From: Sphingomonas sp. TDK1
GTDB taxonomy: Bacteria; Pseudomonadota; Alphaproteobacteria; Sphingomonadales; Sphingomonadaceae
Length of the DNA: 64,000 bases
Direction of reading: 5' to 3'
NCBI RefSeq assembly: GCF_001650735.1
Contig: NZ_LXVY01000004.1
Span: forward strand, 62,001 to 126,000
The translations under genes and the position numbers were made by a program. Positions within the stretch are counted from its first letter, which is position 1. Each line of letters starts with the position of its first letter. Positions 9,816-17,634 of the stretch are shown piece by piece. Under the pieces are notes generated by a model. The model saw only the letters and a list, made by a program, of their open reading frames with translations. It searched no databases and was not told the DNA's origin.

Positions 9816-9846
9816 TCGCACCAAGGGGCAAGCCCAAGCACTGGTA

Positions 9847-9880
9847 ACCCAACGTTCGCATCCCCAAATGCGGCTTGGGT
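9847..9880 (+). other. Nested hairpin in the nrdA leader
   Basis: Outer stem ACCCAA/TTGGGT encloses inner stem CGCAT/ATGCG with a six-base loop. It lies 120 bp before the nrdA start and has no T-run, so it is not a terminator. Role unknown. Confidence 0.5.
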
Positions 9881-10003
9881 AGACTCGTGCCGGGCGCCGG
9901 GCCGATGGACACTTTTTGTTCTCGCGCAAACCCGGCTGGTGCTACGATCGCTACCGTGCCCCGAGTCGGTTGTTGCGTAATGCAGAAGACAGGGGTCCGA
10001 GTG

Positions 10004-11893
10004 ATGGAATTCAGAGATAGTGAGACCAGCGTGAACGAGACCGCCACCATCGAAGCCGCCCCCGCCAGCAAGGCGCTCGACAGCAAGGCGATCGTGCCGC
10101 CGCCCTATCCGGTCGAGGTCGATCATGCGCGCGACGCGCTGCTCACCGATTTCGGCAAGGAGACGCTGAAGGACCGCTATCTGCTCCCCGGCGAAAGCTA
10201 CCAGGACCTGTTCGTCCGCGTCGCCTCGGCCTATGCCGACGACCAGGCGCACGCCCAGCGCCTGTACGACTATATCTCCAAGCTGTGGTTCATGCCGGCC
10301 ACCCCGGTGCTGTCGAACGGCGGCACGGGCCGCGGCCTGCCGATCAGCTGCTATCTGAACTCGGTGCCGGACAGCCTGGACGGCATCGTCCAGACCTGGA
10401 ACGAGAATGTCTGGCTCGCGTCGCGCGGCGGCGGCATCGGCACCTATTGGGGCAGCGTGCGCGGCATCGGCGAGCCGGTGGGCCTCAACGGCAAGACCAG
10501 CGGCATCATCCCCTTCGTCCGCGTGATGGATTCGCTCACCCTCGCGATCTCGCAGGGCTCGCTGCGCCGCGGTTCGGCCGCCTGCTATCTCGACATCTCG
10601 CACCCCGAGATCGAGGAGTTCCTCGAGATCCGCAAGCCGTCGGGCGATTTCAACCGCAAGGCGCTCAACCTGCACCACGGCGTGCTGATCCCCGACGCTT
10701 TCATGGAAGCGGTGCGCGAAGGCGCCGAATGGCAGCTGAAGAGCCCGAAGGACGGCTCGGTCCGCTCGACCGTCGATGCGCGCGCGCTGTTCCAGAAGCT
10801 GGTCGAGACCCGCCTCGCCACCGGCGAGCCGTACATCGTGTTCTCGGACCACGTGAACTCGACCATGCCGAAGCATCACCGCGATCTGGGTCTCAAGGTC
10901 TCGACCTCGAACCTCTGCTCGGAAATCACGCTGCCGACGGGTCGCGACCATCTCGGCAATGATCGCACCGCGGTGTGCTGCCTCTCCTCGCTCAACCTGG
11001 AAACCTGGGACGAGTGGAACAAGGACAAGCGCTTCATCGAGGACGTGATGCGCTTCCTCGACAATGTGCTGACCGACTATATCGAGCGCGCGCCCGACGA
11101 GATGGCCCGTGCCCGCTATTCGGCGGCGCGCGAGCGCTCGGTCGGCCTCGGCGTGATGGGCTTCCACAGCTTCCTCCAGGCGCGCGGCATCCCGTTCGAA
11201 GGCGCGATGGCGAAGAGCTGGAACCTGCGCATCTTCAAGCATGTCAGCGCGCAGGTGAACGAAGCCTCGATGGCGCTGGCGGTCGAGCGCGGGCCCTGCC
11301 CCGACGCGGCCGACATGGGCGTGATGGAGCGCTTCAGCTGCAAGATGGCGATCGCGCCGACGGCGTCGATCTCGATCATCTGCGGCGGCACCAGCGCCTG
11401 CATCGAGCCGATCCCGGCCAATATCTACACCCACAAGACGCTCAGCGGCTCCTTCTCGGTGCGCAATCCGTATCTGGAGAAGCTGCTCAAGGAGAAGTCG
11501 AAGAATTCCGACGCGGTGTGGAATTCGATCCTCGAACAGGGCGGCTCGGTCCAGCACCTCGACTTCCTGACGCCGGAAGAGAAGGACACGTACAAGACCA
11601 GCTTCGAGATCGACCAGCGCTGGATCCTCGAACTGGCGGGCGATCGCGCGCCGTTCATCGACCAGGCGCAGTCGCTCAACCTGTTCATCCCGGCGGACGT
11701 GGAAAAGTGGGACCTGCTGATGCTCCACTTCCGTGCCTGGGAACTGGGCATCAAGTCGCTCTATTATCTGCGCTCCAAGTCGGTGCAGCGCGCCGGCTTC
11801 GCAGGCGGGGTCGAGGCCGACAACACGATCGAGAAGCCCAAGTTCGATCTGGGTGAATCGACCGATTACGACGAATGCCTGGCCTGCCAGTAA
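10004..11893 (+). CDS. nrdA: Class I ribonucleotide reductase, catalytic (alpha) subunit
   Basis: A 629-residue enzyme reducing ribonucleoside diphosphates to deoxyribonucleotides. The active-site cysteine lies in ISCYLNS, the radical/catalytic block NLCSEITLP carries N, C and E, and the C-terminal relay pair is CLACQ. The chosen ATG follows AGGGGT, and the conserved region starts near residue 35. E. coli NrdA has about 760 residues; this protein lacks the N-terminal ATP-cone, so feedback by dATP through that domain is not expected. The partner nrdB lies 2.2 kb downstream on the same strand. An NrdR-like box precedes the gene. Confidence 0.95.
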   Translation: MEFRDSETSVNETATIEAAPASKALDSKAIVPPPYPVEVDHARDALLTDFGKETLKDRYLLPGESYQDLFVRVASAYADDQAHAQRLYDYISKLWFMPATPVLSNGGTGRGLPISCYLNSVPDSLDGIVQTWNENVWLASRGGGIGTYWGSVRGIGEPVGLNGKTSGIIPFVRVMDSLTLAISQGSLRRGSAACYLDISHPEIEEFLEIRKPSGDFNRKALNLHHGVLIPDAFMEAVREGAEWQLKSPKDGSVRSTVDARALFQKLVETRLATGEPYIVFSDHVNSTMPKHHRDLGLKVSTSNLCSEITLPTGRDHLGNDRTAVCCLSSLNLETWDEWNKDKRFIEDVMRFLDNVLTDYIERAPDEMARARYSAARERSVGLGVMGFHSFLQARGIPFEGAMAKSWNLRIFKHVSAQVNEASMALAVERGPCPDAADMGVMERFSCKMAIAPTASISIICGGTSACIEPIPANIYTHKTLSGSFSVRNPYLEKLLKEKSKNSDAVWNSILEQGGSVQHLDFLTPEEKDTYKTSFEIDQRWILELAGDRAPFIDQAQSLNLFIPADVEKWDLLMLHFRAWELGIKSLYYLRSKSVQRAGFAGGVEADNTIEKPKFDLGESTDYDECLACQ

Positions 11894-11935
11894 GCCGCCG
11901 CGGGCAGCGCCACGGCGCGGCTGCCTGAAGCTTCC

Positions 11936-11971
11936 ACGCCCTTCCGGTCCACCGATCGGGAGGGCGTTTTT
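11936..11971 (+). terminator. Intrinsic terminator after nrdA
   Basis: ACGCCCT pairs with AGGGCGT across a GC-rich loop and is followed by a T-run. It implies that nrdA is transcribed separately from the distant nrdB. Confidence 0.85.
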
Positions 11972-12044
11972 GCGTTCGCCACACAACCGCTTCCTATCTG
12001 GAGGAGCGCCTCGCCGAGATCGCAAATCCCTCCGCGCGTCGTGT

Positions 12045-12077
12045 CGTATCGGGGGACGCGGCGCGCCCCCCGATACG
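12045..12077. other. Perfect 11-bp stem-loop
   Basis: CGTATCGGGGG and CCCCCGATACG flank an 11-nt loop. There is no T-run on either side. It lies just downstream of the small minus-strand gene ending at 12116 and may protect or end its transcript. Confidence 0.5.
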
Positions 12078-12115
12078 GTTCCTCACCGCAGAATGGGAGC
12101 CGACGCGGAGAGGAA

Positions 12116-12349
12116 CTAGGCGGAAATCCTGCTGGCGCCCCTGCCGAGGGCAGCCGACGCCGCGCATTCGGGCGGCACGCCTTCATCACCGCAGACATGG
12201 GCGATCTTTCGCGTACCGCACCACAGTTCCCAGGACGCCTCGCCAAATTGCGCTGCCAGAAGAAGGGCTTCTGCGTCTTGCGAGGCATCGAGATCGTGAC
12301 CGGCGCGAATGCCCCGGTTTCCGTCCAATGCATAAAAGCGATAATGCAT
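12116..12349 (-). CDS. Small conserved-looking protein (DUF6894-like)
   Basis: A 77-residue protein beginning MHYRFYALDGNRGIRAGHDL, followed by an acidic helix with alternating alanine and leucine (SQDAEALLLAAQF) and a strand-like ELWCGTRKIAHV. The pattern of an aromatic-rich opening, a short loop with DG, then an (A/E)A-rich helix resembles the small DUF6894-type proteins common in alphaproteobacteria. The family assignment is by eye. No signal peptide or membrane segment is present. Function unknown. It stands alone and converges with nrdA. Confidence 0.65.
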   Translation of the reverse strand: MHYRFYALDGNRGIRAGHDLDASQDAEALLLAAQFGEASWELWCGTRKIAHVCGDEGVPPECAASAALGRGASRISA

Positions 12350-13135
12350 AGCCGATCTCCCCGACTCGCTTTTAGCATGATCTACAAGGAAACGTTACCA
12401 GCTAATTTCCACGATTTGGCAGTCCCGCAAAGTTACGAAACAGCAACGGTTTATGTCCGACAGCAGCAGCTTGCAGCATCAATACCCGCAAGACTCCAGC
12501 GAACGCTTCACGGTCCAAAGATCATAGCAAGCCAAGTCATTTCGGATGGAATTGACCTGGACCTTCCAACCGACGCAGCGCCCTGATCTAGTAATTACGT
12601 CCGACAACGAGCTGCAGATCAACGTTTAGTTCAAGATGGAGCGGATACGGGGCGCCGACGCGCGGGGATGGCGGTGGCACTCGGTGGCCAGCGCGGTCTT
12701 CCGCCGCGCGCCCTCAACAGCGCACGTCCGCTTCCGCGCGTGAAGTAGCGCGCGCAGCCTGCGCGGCTGGCCAACGACGTGCGACCGGGTCAAAACGGAA
12801 ACTCCGCAGCGAATACCATATCTGGGGGCAAGCCACGCCGCCCGGCCTCTACATATCGAATTATCCACAATCAAAGCGGCCATCGGCAGCGCTATTTTGG
12901 TAGCGCCCGCCGGGCGCTTCCGGTAAGGTGCAAAGCCGCGAAAGGGGCAGTGCCGCACGCGGCATATTGACAGACCAAGGATCGCCGAAAGCTTCTTATG
13001 CACGCATGTCTTGCCGCCTCCCGCGCTTCTGGCGCAGCTGCCGTTCCGGCAAGGGGCGAAGACGGTGTATGCGGCACCGTGCGTGCGGCGCGGCGACGGG
13101 GCGGGAGAGGCCGAAGCCTCCCCCGCGCAGCGCGT
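12350..13135. other. 786-bp stretch with no convincing gene
   Basis: The part 12361-12600 is only about 50% G+C by hand count, against a clearly GC-rich background. It contains an open frame at 12377-12586 (69 codons, plus strand, beginning MIYKETLPANFHDL) with no ribosome site, which may be real, decayed or chance. A single perfect TTATCCACA lies at 12861-12869. The remainder (12600-13135) is GC-rich, with no frame that shows coding character. A short UUCG-type hairpin at 13107-13120 lies just downstream of the DUF2171 gene. Confidence 0.5.
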
Positions 13136-13399
13136 TCAGGCTTCTTCTTCGAAGATTTCGACCGCAACATCGGCATTGGCCGACAGGCGGACCTTGTCAC
13201 CCTCGACTTCGGCGACAAGGCCGCCGGAGACATAGTGATGGTGCCCTTCGTGGCTGCCATGCGCGCCTTCGACCTGCGCGGCCGAATCCTTCTTGGTCAA
13301 CTTGATGCGATCGCCCTCGACATGGTCGACGGTGCCGACATGGACGCCGTCGGCGCCGATGACTTCCATATGCTCCTTGATCGCGCTCAGATCTGCCAT
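13136..13399 (-). CDS. DUF2171 domain protein
   Basis: An 87-residue acidic cytoplasmic protein of the DUF2171 family, a PRC-barrel-like beta fold. The typical opening IKEHMEVIGADGVHVGTVDHVEGDRIKL is seen across residues 6-33, followed by a histidine-rich loop (HGSHEGHHHY) and closing strands VRLSANADVAVEIF. The family is often linked to stress conditions, but its molecular role is unknown. An AGGAGAA site precedes the ATG. The gene diverges from the small lipoprotein gene that starts 98 bp away. Confidence 0.9.
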   Translation of the reverse strand: MADLSAIKEHMEVIGADGVHVGTVDHVEGDRIKLTKKDSAAQVEGAHGSHEGHHHYVSGGLVAEVEGDKVRLSANADVAVEIFEEEA

Positions 13400-13497
13400 G
13401 GGTATTCTCCTGCTAGGGGTTCGCGCACCGAACGCACGCGCTCGCGAAACGATGCACGCTGCCCCAAGGGACGTCAGCCATACGCAGGGATAGCTGC

Positions 13498-13833
13498 ATG
13501 AAGATCCGCGCCCTCTTCGCCTTCACCGCCCTCGCCCTGCTCGCCGCCTGCGCGCACCAGGTACCGGGCGCCGTGGCCCCCCAGGCGCCGGGCTTCCTGC
13601 TCGGGCTGTGGCACGGCTTCATCTTCCCCGTGGCCTGGGGGCTGTCGCTGATCTTCCCGGAGGTCGCTGTCTATGCGGTGCCGAACAATGGCGGCTGGTA
13701 TGATTTCGGCTTCTTCATCGGCGTCGTGTTCCTGGGCGTCGGCGCGCAGGGTGGCCGCAAGGTCGTCTATCGCGAGCGGATCGTCGTGCGCGATGGGATG
13801 AAGACCGTCCGCGGACGGGTGATCGACCAATGA
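13498..13833 (+). CDS. Small predicted lipoprotein
   Basis: A 111-residue protein with a lipoprotein signal peptide (MKIRALFAFTALALLAAC; lipid-modified C18). Two hydrophobic stretches follow (GFLLGLWHGFIFPVAWGLSLIF and FGFFIGVVFLGVGA), so it could span the inner membrane as well as be lipidated. The C-terminal 30 residues are basic. The segment LLGLWHGFIFPVAW recurs in small sphingomonad membrane proteins. Function unknown. It overlaps the next gene by 4 nt (ATGA). Confidence 0.75.
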   Translation: MKIRALFAFTALALLAACAHQVPGAVAPQAPGFLLGLWHGFIFPVAWGLSLIFPEVAVYAVPNNGGWYDFGFFIGVVFLGVGAQGGRKVVYRERIVVRDGMKTVRGRVIDQ

Positions 13834-14051
13834 CGCGCATGCTCACCCTTCAGGCCGGCCTCGGCATCGCTGCTGGCACGGCAGGACTGATCGTCCTCCT
13901 CCGCCCTTCGGCGGCGCGGGGGCTGCTGCGCGTCGAAGCCAGCGAGCCGGCGACCTATGCGCTGCGCATCGGCGGCATGATGCTGGTCGCGCTCGGCCTG
14001 TTCCTCACCGGCTTCGCGCTGGCCTTTGCAAGTGCGGGAGGGGTCGCATGA
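13830..14051 (+). CDS. Small two-helix membrane protein
   Basis: A 73-residue protein with two hydrophobic segments, residues 7-25 (AGLGIAAGTAGLIVLL) and 46-68 (LRIGGMMLVALGLFLTGFAL), joined by a short polar loop. It is translationally coupled to the upstream lipoprotein gene and ends 58 bp before nrdB. No family recognised. The pair may share a transcript with nrdB, but no link to nucleotide metabolism is evident. Confidence 0.65.
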   Translation: MTRMLTLQAGLGIAAGTAGLIVLLRPSAARGLLRVEASEPATYALRIGGMMLVALGLFLTGFALAFASAGGVA

Positions 14052-14109
14052 CCCGGCCCGCCGCTATTCACCTTTTTCAAATCTAACGATTACCTGCCGG
14101 AGTACCCCC

Positions 14110-15162
14110 ATGTCGCTTCTCGAAGCCCGCAAGACCTACAAGCCCTTCGAATATCCCTGGGCCTATGAATATTGGAAGCGCCAGCAGCAGGTCCACTGGC
14201 TGCCGGAAGAAGTGCCGCTGGGCGAGGATTGCCGCGACTGGGCGCAGAAGCTGACCGATCACGAGCGCAACCTGCTGACCCAGATCTTCCGCTTCTTCAC
14301 CCAGGCCGACGTGGAAGTGCAGGACTGCTACCACGAGAAATACGGCCGCGTGTTCAAGCCGACCGAGATCAAGATGATGCTCACCGCCTTCTCCAACATG
14401 GAGACGGTGCACATCGCGGCGTATAGCCACCTGCTCGACACGATCGGCATGCCCGAGACCGAATACAGCGCCTTCCTCCAGTACAAGGAGATGAAGGACA
14501 AGCACGACTATCTGAGCACCTTCGGCGTCGATACCGACGAGGATATCGCCAAGACGCTGGCGATGTTCGGCGGCTTCACCGAGGGTCTGCAGCTGTTCGC
14601 CAGCTTCGCGATGCTGATGAACTTCCCGCGCTTCAACAAGATGAAGGGCATGGGCCAGATCGTCACCTGGTCGATCCGCGACGAGAGCCTGCACTGCGAG
14701 GGCATCATCAAGCTGTTCCACACCTTCTGCAAGGAACGGAACTGCATGACGCCGAGCGTGCGCGACGACATTCTGGACATGTGCCAGAAGACCGTACGCA
14801 TCGAGGACGCGTTCATCGACCTGGTGTTCGAGATGGGCCCGGTGAACGGCATGACGCCCAAGGACATCAAGAAGTACGTCCGCTTCATCGCCGACTGGCG
14901 GCTGGGCCAGCTGGGCCTCAAGCCGATCTACATGATCGACGAGCATCCCCTGCCCTGGCTCGCACCGCTGCTCAACGGCGTCGAGCACGCCAACTTCTTC
15001 GAGACGCGCGCCACCGAATATTCGAAGGCGGCTACGCGCGGCCAGTGGAACGAGGTGTGGGACAGCTTCGACAAGCGCCGCCAGGCTAAGACCAGCACGA
15101 TCGCCAACGAAGACGCGATCGAAGGCGACATGTTCGCCAAGGCGGGGATCGCGGCGGAGTAA
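14110..15162 (+). CDS. nrdB: Class I ribonucleotide reductase, radical-generating (beta) subunit
   Basis: A 350-residue ferritin-like protein that holds the diiron-tyrosyl radical used by NrdA. The metal ligands and radical site follow the class Ia pattern: METVHIAAY supplies the Glu-x-x-His pair with a tyrosine four residues after the histidine, FTEGLQLF a second glutamate, and RDESLHCEG another Glu-x-x-His. The C-terminus is acidic. There is no ATP-cone. Translation starts at MSLLEARKTYKPFEYPW; the frame is open further upstream but lacks similarity. Two small membrane-protein genes precede it. Confidence 0.95.
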   Translation: MSLLEARKTYKPFEYPWAYEYWKRQQQVHWLPEEVPLGEDCRDWAQKLTDHERNLLTQIFRFFTQADVEVQDCYHEKYGRVFKPTEIKMMLTAFSNMETVHIAAYSHLLDTIGMPETEYSAFLQYKEMKDKHDYLSTFGVDTDEDIAKTLAMFGGFTEGLQLFASFAMLMNFPRFNKMKGMGQIVTWSIRDESLHCEGIIKLFHTFCKERNCMTPSVRDDILDMCQKTVRIEDAFIDLVFEMGPVNGMTPKDIKKYVRFIADWRLGQLGLKPIYMIDEHPLPWLAPLLNGVEHANFFETRATEYSKAATRGQWNEVWDSFDKRRQAKTSTIANEDAIEGDMFAKAGIAAE

Positions 15163-15168
15163 GCTTTT

Positions 15169-15202
15169 CAATCGCCCTTCTCGCGTGCGGGAAGGGCGAT
15201 TG
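15169..15202. terminator. Stem-loop between convergent nrdB and dgoA
   Basis: CAATCGCCCTTC and GAAGGGCGATTG form a perfect 12-bp stem with a 10-nt loop. No T-run follows on either strand, so it may act as a transcript end-protecting stem or a weak terminator. Confidence 0.6.
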
Positions 15203-15213
15203 CGAAACCCGCT

Positions 15214-15837
15214 TTATCCCAGCGCGGCGACGAACGCCCGCGCGTTGGCGCCGACCTGCTCGGCGCGCATCCCCACCTTGTAGAGCGCCGAGCCCAGGCC
15301 GAAGCCGGGTGCGCCCGCGGCGATCCAGGGCGCCATCGTATCCGGCGACACGCCGCCCACCGGCAGGATCCGCGCCTCGGTCAGCACCGCGCGCATCGCC
15401 TTGAGCACCGTCGGGCTCGCCGCCTCGGCCGGGAACAGCTTGAGCGCCGTCGCGCCGGCGTCGAGCGCGGCGAAGGCCTCGCTCGGGGTCAGGATGCCGG
15501 GCAGCGAGACGAGCCCCGCCGCCGCGCTCGCACGGATCACGTCGAGGTTCGCGTTGGGCGAGATGATCATCGTGCCGCCGGCGTCCGCCACGGCCTGTAC
15601 CTGCTCCACCCGCAGCACCGTGCCCGCGCCGATGATCGCACGGCCGGCGAAGCGCCTGGCGAGGCGGGACACGCTTTCCAGCGGGTCCGGCGAGTTCAAC
15701 GGCACTTCGATCAGCGTGAAGCCGGCAGCGACCAGCTCGTCACCGATCGCCTCCACCTCGTCAGGTCGCACGCCGCGCAGGATCGCGATCAGCGGGCAAC
15801 GGGCGAAGGCGGCGTCGAATGCGGCAAGGTGGCTCAT
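15214..15837 (-). CDS. dgoA: 2-dehydro-3-deoxy-6-phosphogalactonate aldolase
   Basis: A 207-residue class I aldolase of the KDPG/KDPGal family that cleaves 2-keto-3-deoxy-6-phosphogalactonate into pyruvate and glyceraldehyde 3-phosphate. Family motifs are PLIAILRGV near the start, LIEVPLNSPDP, GAGTVL, and the Schiff-base lysine in ALKLFPAE near residue 132. The NSPDP segment and coupling to dgoK favour the galactonate enzyme over KDPG aldolase Eda. The start overlaps the kinase stop by 4 nt (ATGA). Confidence 0.93.
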   Translation of the reverse strand: MSHLAAFDAAFARCPLIAILRGVRPDEVEAIGDELVAAGFTLIEVPLNSPDPLESVSRLARRFAGRAIIGAGTVLRVEQVQAVADAGGTMIISPNANLDVIRASAAAGLVSLPGILTPSEAFAALDAGATALKLFPAEAASPTVLKAMRAVLTEARILPVGGVSPDTMAPWIAAGAPGFGLGSALYKVGMRAEQVGANARAFVAALG

Positions 15838-16712
15838 GCAATCTGCTCCGAAAGTGCGAGAATTCCCGCAAGGAAGGCATCCTGGCTGCTGGCGATGACC
15901 GCCTCGCGCCCATGCGCGCCGATCGCGGCGGCATAGAGGCCGCCCAGCATCGGGTCGGCCAGGATATGGACGGTGTCGTGCCCGGCATGCGCCAGCCGCG
16001 CGGCGACGTCACTGCCGATCAGCAGCCCGCTGGCGAAGGCCGCCGCGTCCGCATCGTCGCGCACCCCCAGCATCTTGGCGGCACGAATGCCGAACAGCGA
16101 CGCGGCGAGATCGCGCTTGCGCCCCTCCTCCACGCCCGCATGGAAGGCGGGGCCGACATGCACCTCGCCGCCAAGCTGCGCCGCCAGCAGGCCGTGCTTG
16201 CGCAACGTGGCGAACAGCTCGCCGGTCATCGCGGTGGTGAAGTCGGCGATGCGGCCATCGGCCATCTCGACCCATTTGCAATGCGTGCCGGGCTGGACGA
16301 GCAGCGCATCGGCGGGCGCCAGGCCGGCATGCACCGCGCCGAGCAGTTGCACTTCCTCGCCGCGCATCACGTCCGGACGCCCGGTGACCATGGTCGAGAC
16401 GCCCGGCACGATCGCGCTGCGTTCCTCGACCCAGAGAAGCCCGGCCGCCAGCTCGGCGATGCCGGCGGGCGCCGCCACATAGGGCGCCGGGGCCCAGCCG
16501 ATATTGGCACCGACCATGCCTGCCATCAGCAGCGGCAGGTCGCCATGCCGGGCGCGGATGCCCGCTGCCTCGGCGACGAAATCCGTGACGGCGGTGACGC
16601 CCTTGTCATCGCGCTCGCTATGGATGACCGCACCATGTTCGATCAGAAAGACGCGACGGTTGGTCGTCCCCCAGTCCACCGCGAGGAAGGAACCCGAAAA
16701 GCGCTTCACCAT
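15834..16712 (-). CDS. dgoK: 2-dehydro-3-deoxygalactonokinase
   Basis: A 292-residue sugar kinase that phosphorylates 2-keto-3-deoxygalactonate at C6. The ATP-binding opening AVDWGTTNRRVFLI is at residues 9-22. Other family blocks are MAGMVGANIGW, QPGTHCKWVEM and FTTAMTGELFATL. The start MVKRFSG was chosen for its position just before the phosphate-binding loop, with AGAGGA upstream; the frame runs about 90 codons further but without similarity. It is the first gene of dgoK-dgoA and diverges from the FadR-type regulator. Confidence 0.94.
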   Translation of the reverse strand: MVKRFSGSFLAVDWGTTNRRVFLIEHGAVIHSERDDKGVTAVTDFVAEAAGIRARHGDLPLLMAGMVGANIGWAPAPYVAAPAGIAELAAGLLWVEERSAIVPGVSTMVTGRPDVMRGEEVQLLGAVHAGLAPADALLVQPGTHCKWVEMADGRIADFTTAMTGELFATLRKHGLLAAQLGGEVHVGPAFHAGVEEGRKRDLAASLFGIRAAKMLGVRDDADAAAFASGLLIGSDVAARLAHAGHDTVHILADPMLGGLYAAAIGAHGREAVIASSQDAFLAGILALSEQIA

Positions 16713-16890
16713 GGCGGCATTCCTCTCAGCGATGCCATCCCGCAACGCCGCAACGGCAGAAAGAGGGTCCAGCAGGCGGCGCGGTTCATTTATAGGATAT
16801 ATCAGGGTTGTCCAGCGGCGTGGTTGCGCTAGTTTGTCCCCGCGCCAAGCACATGCACCGCCGCGGCAGGAACAGGAAACGCCACCGAGA

Positions 16891-17634
16891 ATGTCCACGT
16901 CTCTATCGACTCCGTCCAGCGACGTACGCACGGGACTTGGACGCAACCTGACGTACGGCCTGCTCGACGCGCTGGGGCGCGCGATCGTCACCGGTCGCTA
17001 TGAGCAACACCCATTCCCCACCGAGGCCGAGCTCGCCAAGCAGCATGGGGTGAGCCGATCGGTAACGCGTGAGGCGGTGAAGATGCTGACCGCCAAGGGG
17101 CTGCTTAGCGCGCGGCCGCGGCAAGGCACGGTGGTCCAGCCCGCCTCCTCCTGGAATCTGTTCGATACCGATGTGCTGCGCTGGCTGCTCGAACGGCAAT
17201 TTTCGGTCGACCTGCTGCGCCAGTTCAGCCAGCTGCGCATCGCCATCGAACCGGAGGCCGCCGCGCTGGCTGCGCGGTTCGGCACGGAGGAGGACCGGCG
17301 CCAGATCGCCGCGGGCCTCGCCCGGATGGAGGCCGCCGAGCGCGGGCTGGACGACACGCTGGACGCCGACATCGCCTTCCACGTCGCGGTACTGCGCGCC
17401 TCGGGCAATCCCTTCTACGCCCAGTTCCGCGACATGGTGGCGACCGCACTGCGCACCTCGATCCGTTTCACCAATCGAATCAAAGGTCGCAGCGCGAGCG
17501 TCGCGGATCATGCCGCCGTTCACGATGCGATCGCCGCCGGCGACCCCGCCCGCGCCCGCAGGGCGATGCAGGCGCTGATCGGCGATGTCGTCGAACTGAT
17601 CGACGCCGCCGAAGGCAACGAAACGGCCGCCTAG
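16891..17634 (+). CDS. GntR/FadR-family regulator, probable dgo repressor
   Basis: A 247-residue regulator. The N-terminal winged helix is seen as FPTEAELAKQHGVSRSVTREAVKML (HTH about residues 45-70) and KGLLSARPRQGTVV. The C-terminal FCD effector domain (about 100-240) includes LRIAIEPEAAALAA, DADIAFHVAVLRASGN and a final AVHDAIAAGDPARAR. It is divergent from dgoK with 178 bp between the starts, as in DgoR systems that answer to galactonate or its products. Control of dgoKA is inferred from gene order. It overlaps the convergent PRISE gene by 4 bp at the 3' ends. Confidence 0.9.
   Translation: MSTSLSTPSSDVRTGLGRNLTYGLLDALGRAIVTGRYEQHPFPTEAELAKQHGVSRSVTREAVKMLTAKGLLSARPRQGTVVQPASSWNLFDTDVLRWLLERQFSVDLLRQFSQLRIAIEPEAAALAARFGTEEDRRQIAAGLARMEAAERGLDDTLDADIAFHVAVLRASGNPFYAQFRDMVATALRTSIRFTNRIKGRSASVADHAAVHDAIAAGDPARARRAMQALIGDVVELIDAAEGNETAA

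Larger units (their letters stand above)
9568..10003 (+). other. 436-bp nrdA upstream region
   Basis: No credible gene is seen. The region carries a weak terminator for the AraC gene (9689-9707), an imperfect palindrome CCTTGCC/GGCAAGG at 9661-9683, an NrdR-box-like sequence (9800-9815) and a nested hairpin (9847-9880). Its length and structure suggest a regulated promoter with a long leader for nrdA. Confidence 0.6.

Noticed and set aside
9880..10003. Possible cobalamin riboswitch upstream of nrdA
   Set aside because: The characteristic B12-box pattern is not present, and the reductase is a class I enzyme that does not need cobalamin.
12861..12869. Perfect DnaA box TTATCCACA
   Set aside because: A single box with no second copy, no AT-rich unwinding region and no replication genes at the site. 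One match in 64 kb is not evidence for an origin.
16796..16803. GATATATC palindrome between dgoK and the FadR-type regulator as operator
   Set aside because: Only 8 bp and AT-simple; it does not fit the usual FadR-family half-site spacing. The location is suggestive but the sequence support is too weak to list.
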